64,000 nucleotides of DNA from Sinohyriopsis cumingii (Eukaryota; Mollusca; Bivalvia; Unionida; Unionidae), in contig CM068839.1 of the NCBI GenBank assembly GCA_028554795.2, positions 40,019,006-40,083,005 on the forward strand, written 5' to 3'. Made by a program: the position numbers and the translations under genes. The notes beneath the pieces were generated by a model, which saw nothing but the letters and a program-made list of their open reading frames with translations, did no database searches and was not told the origin of the DNA. Below are positions 12,013 through 19,488 of the stretch, one piece after another. The stretch's first letter is position 1, and every line of letters starts with the position of its first letter.

Positions 12013-14904
12013 TTAACTAGCACTAGCACCCAAGGCGCTAGCGCCAAGGGTGCCTGCACCCCGACGTCGATTACACTCAAGACAGGTTAACAAGGTATTT
12101 TCTCGTGTATGACCGCGACTATTATCTTTTCTATCTACGGTAAATTGTCTTGAATCATTACTCGAATATCGCCATAACATTATACAATTACAACTGGTGC
12201 AATGATTGTTCTGCTGCTGTTTTAACTCAATAATAAATTCAACATCAAGATCAAAGTCACGTTTATTTTTTTTGTCAGATTGTTTGTATCCGATTAATTT
12301 TTTTCTTATTATATCATCATCGATGATGTTAAATTTATCAACGATTTCAGGAATTATGATTCTACGTAATTGAGATATATTTCTGACCCTCGATACCGCT
12401 AAATAAACTAAATTTGACCACTCGATGCGATCGTCTACAATCCAGACTCGTGTGTCAGAAATAGTTAATCCCTGAGACGAGTGGATTGTCATGGCGTATC
12501 CCAACACCCATGGAGATTTGTCAGCGCGTAATGCATCTTCGACCACACTGATATCAACGGCGACAATATCATTTAATACGAGATTCTGTTTCCTTGACTC
12601 TGTCAAGGGTCCTGGAATATCAACATTAATATTCTGTTTTCGTGTATCTGATGGTCTATAACATAACGGAACGGGTAATTCTGAATATTGTTCTTTATGT
12701 AGTTGAAATAACTGTTGTTGTAAAGCGTCTCTGATTATTTTTCTACTTGCTACGATCAAATCGGTGGGTCTCCATAAATTTAAAAAATCGTTCATTGATG
12801 TCTCTGAGATCACTCCACGTATTATTTCACACTGAATTTTGTTTGATTGTAATCTGATTAATTTTTTAAACTCCTTCAAATTTGCATCAAGAGCTCTATG
12901 ATCATCATCTATTTCTTCGTAATAATCAACGAAATTTTTTAACCAATCATGTGGAGATGGTCCAACAAAGGGCGGCGGTTGACCATGATCGCCACACATT
13001 ATTATGGCGGTATTTTTCGTCAACAACCAATCAAGAAACATTTTTAATGTATCCAATGACACCGTGCATATCTCATCCCAAATAATTATTTTAGGTATAT
13101 ATTTTTCTCCCATCCGTTCAGGAGTCCATGTATCTCCGCGCCATCGGAAGAAACTATGATACGTACACGATTGTACTTGCCGCTGTTTCATCTCACGTGC
13201 AAGTCTATGTGTGGGTGTCAGCACGATTATATCTGAATTTCTAAAAACATTAATCGTTCGAGTTGTTTTGCCGCATCCACCAGGTCCATTGAGATATACT
13301 GTCTTATATCTGGTTATTGGATCACTCAACGATGGTGCCTTCGACATTTCTGATATTTTATTACCCTCACGATAAAAATCTCTCACTGGAACATCTGCTG
13401 ATTCTGTGTAATTGTGTAATAGTTCCTTTTTTATTCTCCACGAACCCCATCGTTCATCATTACTTGTAAATTTCATAACAGGTTCTAAATATTTACTTGA
13501 AATATAAAATGAGTCTGTTGCGACTCTGACTGCGGTCTCAGGAAATCTATTAATCATCGATAATAAATTTATAGAAACATAAGCCAACATGGAAGATCTT
13601 AGATGAGTATATTGCGGGGATACGTCATTTATGTAACTAACGATCGTACCTAATTTTGTTCCGTCGGATAAATAAACACTCTCTCGATTTACAAACGTAT
13701 TTTTCGCCGTTGTATCAGCGATTATAAAATCGTACTCGGCATCATCTAGAATTAATCGTGCGTGATGTCTTTTATAATCATATGCACCACCTTGAGTAAA
13801 TTTTCCTATAATTTTTCTACCGAGATCTTTTGCGGTTTTGAGTTTATTAGGAATATCATCTTCGGAAACATCCTTAAACTCGCTAATAACTTCAGAATCT
13901 GACATGGGCAACCAAACTTTGGTCTGTGCATGATATGATATAATTGCCTCACTGACCACCAACGATGTCAGTATCGCACAATCTAGCATATATCGCAACA
14001 AAACTATAGGTGCCCAACGTTTTTCACAAAAATGTCTGCCAAACCAAACATAACAAATCTTGTGAAGATTTTCGTTAAACTCGAACGACTCAATACAGGC
14101 GAATCCAGTCAGATCAAAATCAGGTAATGGTCCATTAATTGCCACTCGCGTCATCTCGTTTGTAGGGTGACCAAATCTTTCAAAGTACGTAGAACAATCT
14201 CCGTATCCCAGAAAACTTCCTGGATAACATGCAACCATATCAACCGAAATAACATCATTGTAATTGTATTTGGTATTCCATAATCCGCCATGTCCATATT
14301 CGACGCAACTTGCGCGTACGTCCTCGAGTAAATCAAATCGTGTTGGTTTCCATGAATTTCGTTCTCTGGCGAAATGAGCCGCAACAGATGGAACGGTAAA
14401 ACAATTAGTTAGTAATTTGTCAGTATTTTCCGCGTGCTTGCACTGTAAAAACGTCGCAAGATTTTTCATCTCGTCATGGAGGGATTCTGTGCGATATATT
14501 TCACCGTTCGGTTTGACAAACTGATCAAATTCACCCTCCTCATTACTTTTAAATAACCATACCGATACAGGATCGGTTTTACTTATTTCGTTGATAAAAT
14601 CAAACATACTATCTGCCCCAGAATTATCTGGGGAGTAAAATCTAACAGTTCGATCACGTGGAAATATTGTTACCGCGTTAGTCCATGCGTGCGCGTTATG
14701 ATCGATAATATTTATTGGAGCTCCCTTCGATTTATATTTCGACTGGTACAGAATTTCTCCCGTTATTGTCGCCACAGTTATTGGAAATTTTAATATTTTT
14801 CCTAACTCAGCAACATCTTTTATTGTAGCACCGGTATCCTTAAATGAATCAGCCCACGAGTTTATTTTTTCACGCCTTAAATCAGTTAATCCATTTCCAT
14901 GCAT
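12013..14904 (-). CDS. Polymerase-like / SF1 helicase / HNH fusion (putative replicase)
   Basis: The open frame reaches 14940 (975 codons) but its first ATG is at 14904; the residue numbers here count from 14940. An N-terminal region holds an 'NAHAW' motif (about 82-86) and 'EYGHGG' (214-219). A palm-like block follows: DMVACYPGSF at 234-243 resembles family-B polymerase motif A, 'IGKFTQGG' near 378-385 may stand for motif B, and VATDSFYI at 473-480 resembles motif C. A full SF1 (Pif1/RecD-like) helicase comes next: GPGGCGKTT 552-560, WDEI 621-624, GDHGQ 650-654, MTIHSSQG 817-824, AVSRVR 848-853. The C-terminus has CxxC, 'FTVDRKDN' and CLEC, an HNH/zinc nuclease module (914-957). It presumably replicates P1. 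The helicase is certain, the palm probable. I do not see the exonuclease block usual in Polinton polymerases. Confidence 0.75.
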   Translation of the reverse strand: MHGNGLTDLRREKINSWADSFKDTGATIKDVAELGKILKFPITVATITGEILYQSKYKSKGAPINIIDHNAHAWTNAVTIFPRDRTVRFYSPDNSGADSMFDFINEISKTDPVSVWLFKSNEEGEFDQFVKPNGEIYRTESLHDEMKNLATFLQCKHAENTDKLLTNCFTVPSVAAHFARERNSWKPTRFDLLEDVRASCVEYGHGGLWNTKYNYNDVISVDMVACYPGSFLGYGDCSTYFERFGHPTNEMTRVAINGPLPDFDLTGFACIESFEFNENLHKICYVWFGRHFCEKRWAPIVLLRYMLDCAILTSLVVSEAIISYHAQTKVWLPMSDSEVISEFKDVSEDDIPNKLKTAKDLGRKIIGKFTQGGAYDYKRHHARLILDDAEYDFIIADTTAKNTFVNRESVYLSDGTKLGTIVSYINDVSPQYTHLRSSMLAYVSINLLSMINRFPETAVRVATDSFYISSKYLEPVMKFTSNDERWGSWRIKKELLHNYTESADVPVRDFYREGNKISEMSKAPSLSDPITRYKTVYLNGPGGCGKTTRTINVFRNSDIIVLTPTHRLAREMKQRQVQSCTYHSFFRWRGDTWTPERMGEKYIPKIIIWDEICTVSLDTLKMFLDWLLTKNTAIIMCGDHGQPPPFVGPSPHDWLKNFVDYYEEIDDDHRALDANLKEFKKLIRLQSNKIQCEIIRGVISETSMNDFLNLWRPTDLIVASRKIIRDALQQQLFQLHKEQYSELPVPLCYRPSDTRKQNINVDIPGPLTESRKQNLVLNDIVAVDISVVEDALRADKSPWVLGYAMTIHSSQGLTISDTRVWIVDDRIEWSNLVYLAVSRVRNISQLRRIIIPEIVDKFNIIDDDIIRKKLIGYKQSDKKNKRDFDLDVEFIIELKQQQNNHCTSCNCIMLWRYSSNDSRQFTVDRKDNSRGHTRENTLLTCLECNRRRGAGTLGASALGASAS
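12026..12053. terminator. Hairpin at the convergent integrase/replicase junction
   Basis: GCACCC-aa-GGCGC-ta-GCGCC-aa-GGGTGC: two nested perfect stems around a 12-bp palindrome, GC-rich in AT-rich surroundings. It lies in the last codons of the minus-strand gene, where it encodes an LGASALGASAS-like tail, and 24 bp after the integrase stop. A transcription or 3'-end signal serving both genes is an inference. Confidence 0.45.
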
Positions 14905-14952
14905 CGCGTTTGTAAAGTGTTCTATTACTCGTTCAGCCACACAATTTAACCT

Positions 14953-15480
14953 TTAAAATTTCATCGGCGCTAGTTTATCAACGTTGGTTTTTTTATTTAT
15001 CTCATAGATTCCATAAATAATCGCTGTTACAGGATATGCTCGCTCATAATACGGTTTGTCAATACCAGTCAATAGACCCGGTCTGGAATTTTTACTTAAT
15101 ATGATAGTTTTATTATTACCAAGGACAGGATCATATTTGTCACGGATAATCCAACTACCTGTTTCTGTTAATACAATAAATTTTACTCTGAAGAAATATT
15201 TTTGATTGCCCTCGTATTCAGTGATGTAGTTAATGATAGTTGCCGCTCTCTTGTCATTCATTGTGGCGTCCTTGACAGTATTGCGAATAATCTTGAACGT
15301 TGACCATGTATGAGATGCACCATCCGTGTAAAATTCTTTCTTGGCGTCGTGAATTTTCGAGATCAAACTTTTATTTTTCGGATCAACCAGATCTCGTACT
15401 GGCAAGTCAGAAGATAATCTGTCAAGGTTGAATTTATATTTAACAGGCCTAGTTTGGGATAATCTCTCAAACTCGTTCAT
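14953..15480 (-). CDS. P1 protein of unknown function (about 175 aa)
   Basis: The open frame extends to 15537, but the start is placed at the ATG of MNEFERLSQT (15480). It is preceded by 'taattat', as in other P1 genes, and the upstream extension is low-complexity Tyr/Ile/Asn. The protein is basic and mixed alpha/beta by eye, with no motif that I recognise. It sits upstream of the replicase on the same strand, about 48 bp apart, and diverges from the zinc-ribbon gene at 15529. A replication accessory factor is possible from position only. Confidence 0.6.
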   Translation of the reverse strand: MNEFERLSQTRPVKYKFNLDRLSSDLPVRDLVDPKNKSLISKIHDAKKEFYTDGASHTWSTFKIIRNTVKDATMNDKRAATIINYITEYEGNQKYFFRVKFIVLTETGSWIIRDKYDPVLGNNKTIILSKNSRPGLLTGIDKPYYERAYPVTAIIYGIYEINKKTNVDKLAPMKF

Positions 15481-15528
15481 ATAATTAAAACAAATATTTA
15501 AATAAAGAAAATTATATATATATATACA

Positions 15529-15828
15529 ATGTCTCAATGTAGATGGTTGATGATCGGCTCAGTAAATCGATGCAACAAATCCTGTAGAAAGGAATTTTGT
15601 TGGATGCACTCACAAAACATACGACGAGGAAGTCTAGGACCAATACCATGTCTACGGTGTGGTATTGGAGTGCGAGGAAAGACAGAATTATGTGGGAAGT
15701 GCGGCGGAAAACGGTTCAGAGAGCTTAAAAGATATTATGACAAAAAAAATAATAGCGGTGAAAACGCTATAAAATCCGTGAGGGATTATATATCAAGATT
15801 TCAGACAAACAATGATTTAAACATATAA
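15529..15828 (+). CDS. Small double zinc-binding protein
   Basis: 99 aa with a Cys/His-rich N-terminus (C4, C15, C19, C24, H27) and a second ribbon made of CLRCG and CGKCGG (about 42-60), then a basic, Lys/Arg-rich tail. It resembles small viral zinc-ribbon regulators but I cannot name a family. The ATG is preceded by a (TA)n tract at about 15513-15526. The HNH gene follows 10 bp after its stop. Confidence 0.65.
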   Translation: MSQCRWLMIGSVNRCNKSCRKEFCWMHSQNIRRGSLGPIPCLRCGIGVRGKTELCGKCGGKRFRELKRYYDKKNNSGENAIKSVRDYISRFQTNNDLNI

Positions 15829-15838
15829 TATTATTATA

Positions 15839-16342
15839 ATGGAGCAAAATATATTTGTCCCACATCCTGTCATAACAAACTATGAATCAGATATTAATGG
15901 TATCATCAGACACTGCAAGTTGAAGAAACAAGTTGGTTATATTACTAATGTTGGTTATCTAATGTTCACATGCGGGGGGGAAAAGAAACATTATCTGTGT
16001 CATAGATTTACGTATGAATGTTTCTTCGGAGTGATCAATGACGGTCTTGTTATTGATCATATTGACGGGGACACTCAAAACAATAATTTATCCAATTTAC
16101 AAGCTATCTCTCACAGCGAGAATAATACACGCGGTAATACAGGAAGATGTAAGACAATCGGAAAGAGGGCGGTAATTTCCACAAGCATAGAAACTGGCAA
16201 AGTAATTATGTTTCAGTCTATGAACGCGGCTGCGAAATATTTTGATATTCACTCGCAATCAGTACAAAAAGTAGCAGAAAATATATATAAAACCACTTTC
16301 TCGAAAAAATATAAGCAGAAAATTATCTTTAAGTATCAATAA
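15839..16342 (+). CDS. Free-standing HNH homing endonuclease with NUMOD-like tail
   Basis: 167 aa. An HNH_3-type core spans about 50-98: 'CHRFTYECFFG', then VIDHIDGD (71-78), then the 'NNNLSNLQ' and 'SENN' stretch usual in these enzymes. A NUMOD-like DNA-binding repeat follows at about 113-150 ('GKVIMFQSMNAAAKYFDI'). Such genes are common in phages, giant viruses and organelles, where they cut a specific site and spread by repair copying. It sits between a small zinc-ribbon gene and the repeat-rich non-coding hub and has its own TATTATA-ATG start. No intron or intein is visible around it. The family call is firm; any target is unknown. Confidence 0.88.
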   Translation: MEQNIFVPHPVITNYESDINGIIRHCKLKKQVGYITNVGYLMFTCGGEKKHYLCHRFTYECFFGVINDGLVIDHIDGDTQNNNLSNLQAISHSENNTRGNTGRCKTIGKRAVISTSIETGKVIMFQSMNAAAKYFDIHSQSVQKVAENIYKTTFSKKYKQKIIFKYQ

Positions 16343-16400
16343 CTATCATCACCACATTATTAACTATCATCACCACATTATTAACTATCATCACCACATT
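16335..16400 (+). repeat. Short tandem repeat (about 21 bp, three copies)
   Basis: Three copies of 'aactatcatcaccacatta' run on from the end of the HNH gene. Confidence 0.9.
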
Positions 16401-16536
16401 GAATTAATTTTTTTAATTTATGTCACAGTAGGTCCTCCATACACTACTGAATTTTTGATTATATAAGGGGAGATTACTTTGTAATATATAGTTTTCTTCG
16501 TAGATGGTTGGATTTTTATGATCGTAATTAGTCAGT

Positions 16537-16595
16537 TTAACTAATTACATCGTAACTAATTACATCGTAACTAATTACATCGTAACTAATTACTC
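16537..16595 (+). repeat. 15-bp tandem repeat (about four copies)
   Basis: Four adjacent copies of 'taactaattacatcg'. Confidence 0.9.
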
Positions 16596-16775
16596 GTAGA
16601 AGTATTATTTATGTTTTTTAAATATTTCCCCATCATACAACATTACGAGAGATCATGATAATGTTATTGATCCGTAGGAAGCTGTGTGTGAAACAGAAAC
16701 CGTTGTCATGGTAATCGACCTGCAGTTGTGTGTTCATGCCACTCTATTATTGATTCTCAGTCTGCTTAGGAAAAC

Positions 16776-17035
16776 TGCTACAAATACAGAAACTATTATT
16801 CAGAAACTGTTATAAATACAGAAACTGTTACTATTCAGAAACCGCTACAAATACAGAAACTGTATTTATTCAGAAACTGTTATAAATACAGAAACTGTTA
16901 TTATTCAGAAACTGTTATAAATACAGAAACTGTTATTATTCAGAAACTGTTATAAATACAGAAACTGTTACTATTCAGAAACCGCTACAAATACAGAAAC
17001 TGTTAAATACAGAAACTGTTATTATTCAGAAACCG
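16776..17035 (+). repeat. Tandem array of ATTCAGAAAC / ATACAGAAAC units
   Basis: More than ten short units alternate between 'ttattcagaaactgtt' and 'ataaatacagaaactgtt', with some copies reading 'aaccgct'. Direct-repeat arrays of this sort often bind a protein many times. Its position in the central non-coding hub of P1 is notable. Confidence 0.85.
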
Positions 17036-17111
17036 CTGTTTAGTGTAAATATTGGTTCCTTAGCTATATAGCTAGCTATATATTAACTTCCGAAACATAT
17101 GTTCGTAACAA

Positions 17112-17182
17112 TGTTTGATAGCTCGATCAGTATGGTATTGGACTGTGACGCTCGCGGTCCAGGATCGAATCCCCATGGCTGA
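17112..17182 (+). ncRNA. tRNA-like sequence with A and B boxes
   Basis: TAGCTCGATCAGTATGG resembles the Pol III A box (internal promoter and D arm). GGATCGAATCC, about 40 bases later, matches the B box (T arm, consensus GGTTCGAANCC) but for one base. Between them TGGAC and GTCCA could pair as an anticodon-type stem with an enlarged loop. I cannot make a seven-pair acceptor stem, so this is a tRNA-like or tRNA-derived sequence and perhaps a Pol III promoter, not a clear tRNA gene. Confidence 0.5.
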
Positions 17183-17254
17183 CAATTTGTCGGTGGTGTA
17201 CGCATAATTGCGATTTTTATAATAGTGGGGGGAACCGCAAACCCCCCCCCCCCC

Positions 17255-17353
17255 CGCTCAGCAAAATTCCCAACCACAATATTGACTTGTGGTTGATACA
17301 TATTTTCGTATCACCCACTGGATTAATTATTGTGGGTGGGATTTTGCTGAGCG
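17255..17353. repeat. 27-bp inverted repeat
   Basis: CGCTCAGCAAAAT at 17255 onwards is mirrored by ATTTTGCTGAGCG at 17341-17353. The arms continue through 'cccaaccacaat' and 'attgtgggtggg' with few mismatches. The loop holds a smaller GATAC/GTATC stem. A C homopolymer lies just outside the left arm. Confidence 0.85.
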
Positions 17354-17399
17354 TACATGTTTGTACTGTCCTTAGTTAGTGCCGTTTCATTCATAATCT

Positions 17400-18130
17400 G
17401 AGCTCGCTAATACACTCGATAGGGGCTCTTTCATTCATTGTATATATCCATTTCATTGTATATATGTTATATGTATATCCTCTAAACTTGGTAGATTGCG
17501 GTGGCAAGCTACGAGTTTAATGAGGATTGTGCTGTCCTTGTGCTGTCCTTAGTTAGTTATATGTTATGTGTATATCCTCTAAACTTGGTAGATTGCGGTG
17601 GCAAGCTACGAGTTTAATGAGGATTGTGCTGTCCTTGTGCCGTCCTTAGTTAGTTATATGTATATCCTCTAAACTTGGTAGATTGCGGTGGCAAGCTACG
17701 AGTTTATGCTGTCCTTAGTTAGTTATATGTATATCCTCTAAGCTTGGTAGATTGCGGTGGCAAGCTACGAGTTTAATGAGGATTGTTCTGTCCTTAGTTA
17801 GTTATATGTTATGTGTATATCCTCTAAACTTGGTAGATTGCGGTGGCAAGCTACGAGTTTAATGAGGACTGTGCTGTCCTTAGTTAGTTATATGTTATGT
17901 GTATATCCTCTAAACTTGGTAGATTGCGGTGGCAAGCTACGAGTTTAATGAGGATTGTGCTGTCCTCCCTCTTGGGCCTCTAGACCGTTGTTTGGCGGGT
18001 TAGGGGCTCTCGTAGAGGGAATATTTGCCTAATGAACTTGGTAGATTGCGGTGGCAAGCTACGAGTTCTTGGTTGTGCTGTCCCTGAAACATCCCGACGA
18101 ACTCGCTAATACACTCGATAGGTGTTCTAG
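17400..18130 (+). repeat. Array of structured repeats (seven hairpins of one class, two of another)
   Basis: Class I hairpins lie at 17483-17519, 17580-17616, 17670-17706, 17739-17775, 17825-17861, 17911-17947 and 18034-18068. Each can fold as an AACT/AGTT stem, an internal loop, a GTAG/CTAC stem, a mismatch and a TTGC/GCAA stem closed by GGTG. The outer stem is TAAACT/AGTTTA in five copies, TAAGCT/AGTTTA (a wobble pair) in one, and GAACT/AGTTC in the last, so pairing is kept while bases change. Class II hairpins at about 17400-17428 and 18099-18127 begin GAGC or GAAC and end GCTC or GTTC, again compensatory. Linkers repeat 'gtgctgtccttagttagtta'. This could be a non-coding RNA, a replication or packaging site, or a processed transcript. 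Confidence 0.75.
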
Positions 18131-18168
18131 GGATATTTTTTTTATTTTAAAGATTTATATATTATATA

Positions 18169-18642
18169 ATGAACCATGAAAATATCAATGATGTAATTGT
18201 CGCTATTAAAAAATTGAAAAAAGATGGAATTAATATATCTGATGAACTTAATCCTGAAAAAATAGTTTCTGAATTTGAGATTTTACAAGAACGTAAAACC
18301 ATGGGGACACACACACTATCATCTGAATACAGGCTCATGAAACGGATTCAATCGGCAATGTTTCAGTCGCTAGCTACCGTAGAAGATGATCATGTGAAGG
18401 AGTTCGTTCCTCTTTCTACCGCCGTAGAAAGAATTAAATCGTTATTATCCCACGAGTATGAGGCAAAGAAAACGATTAGTACTCGCATAAGACTATTAAG
18501 AAAAATAATGTCAGAAGGTAACTTCGTTACTGGTGAAACGATCCAGAGTAACCTCGTTACTGGTGAAACGATCCAGAGTAACCTCATTACTGGTGATAAT
18601 GAAAATGAAAGTTTTGGTAACTGGGGTCCATGTCAACGCTGA
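18169..18642 (+). CDS. P1 protein of unknown function with decapeptide repeats
   Basis: 157 aa, mostly helical and charged by eye. Near the C-terminus a ten-residue unit (NLVTGETIQS and variants) occurs about three times, matching a 30-bp DNA tandem repeat at about 18520-18600. The start codon follows 'atattatata' directly, as in other P1 genes. It is the only gene inside the non-coding hub, flanked by the hairpin array on the left and the long inverted repeat on the right. No domain is recognised. Confidence 0.6.
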   Translation: MNHENINDVIVAIKKLKKDGINISDELNPEKIVSEFEILQERKTMGTHTLSSEYRLMKRIQSAMFQSLATVEDDHVKEFVPLSTAVERIKSLLSHEYEAKKTISTRIRLLRKIMSEGNFVTGETIQSNLVTGETIQSNLITGDNENESFGNWGPCQR

Positions 18643-18672
18643 CCACGTGTATTGGTAGTCAAAATCAAGAAA

Positions 18673-19018
18673 GTTCTAACCTTGTCAAATTGTTCCTAAT
18701 AAATTTTATTTATTATAAATTAATTTTATTTATTAATAATATTATTTTTACTGAGGATTTATTTTTTTTTTACTAAAATCAAGAAAAATGCACGAATTAC
18801 TTGATTCTGACGGGGTAGTTGGTAGTCAAAATCAAAGAAAAATGCACGAATTACTTGATTTCTGACGGGGTAGTTGGTAGTCAAAATCAGGAAAATTGAG
18901 TAATTTCGTTGTATTTTAGTAAAAAAAAAAAAAAATCTCAGTAAAAATAATATTATTAATAAATAAAATTAATTTATAATAAATAAAATTTGTTAGGAAC
19001 AATTTGACAAGGTTAGAA
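18673..19018. repeat. Long inverted repeat, two arms of about 105 bp
   Basis: The left arm (about 18673-18780) and right arm (about 18911-19018) are near-perfect reverse complements. They run from 'ttctaaccttgtcaaattg' inward through long A/T tracts to 'tactaaaatc' and 'tattttagta'. The loop of about 130 bases holds two iterons. The AT content and symmetry make this the best candidate in P1 for a replication origin or a large foldback structure. Confidence 0.85.
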
Positions 19019-19190
19019 TTTCTTATTTCTGACGGGGTAGTTGGTAGTCAAAATCAAGTAATTCGTGCATTTTTATGTTTCTGAGGGGGTAGTTGGTAGT
19101 CAAAATCAAGTAATTCGTGCATTTTTATGTTTCTGAGGGGGTAGTTGGTAGTCAAAATCAAGTAATTTGTACAATTTCAGTAAAAATCAG
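18780..19190 (+). repeat. Iterons with a shared core in both orientations
   Basis: The phrase 'gggtagttggtagtcaaaat' recurs at least five times (about 18814, 18867, 19034, 19089 and 19139). In the two copies between the inverted-repeat arms it alternates with 'aaaaatgcacgaattacttg'. In the copies right of the arms it is followed by the reverse complement, 'caagtaattcgtgcattttt'. The core is therefore arranged symmetrically about the right arm. Confidence 0.85.
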
Positions 19191-19488
19191 GAAAATTAAT
19201 AAATCCTATTTTTTTGGTGATAGAAATTTTAATTTTACTTTCATCGACTAGCTTTTTTAGTTGCCTGGGTCGATTAATTTGTACCAAACACAAATTTGTG
19301 CTAGTAATAATAAAATATTTTTTTAAGTTGATCGAATTTGAGTCTGATCTCTGTTACAAATGTTCTTCTAACTGTTAAGAAATCCTCGCGTGTAAAACCC
19401 TCCATTACATGAAGATCTACGACAAAAGTCCTTAGACAGAAATCCTTACGACGAAAGTCCTTAGACAGAAATCCTTAAGACAAAAGTC
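19191..19488. other. Non-coding spacer before the virion gene cluster
   Basis: AT-rich. It ends in three short imperfect repeats of 'ttagacagaaatccttacga' type (about 19425-19490). This lies just past the stop of the first minus-strand gene, so it would be the 3' end of the virion cluster. Confidence 0.5.

Noticed and set aside
17083-17301. 72-codon minus-strand frame over the tRNA-like sequence
   Set aside because: It runs through a C homopolymer and an inverted repeat, with no domain and no promoter motif at its start.
16343-18160. CRISPR-like array
   Set aside because: Repeats are variable in length and spacing, the spacers are themselves repeated, and the host is an animal.
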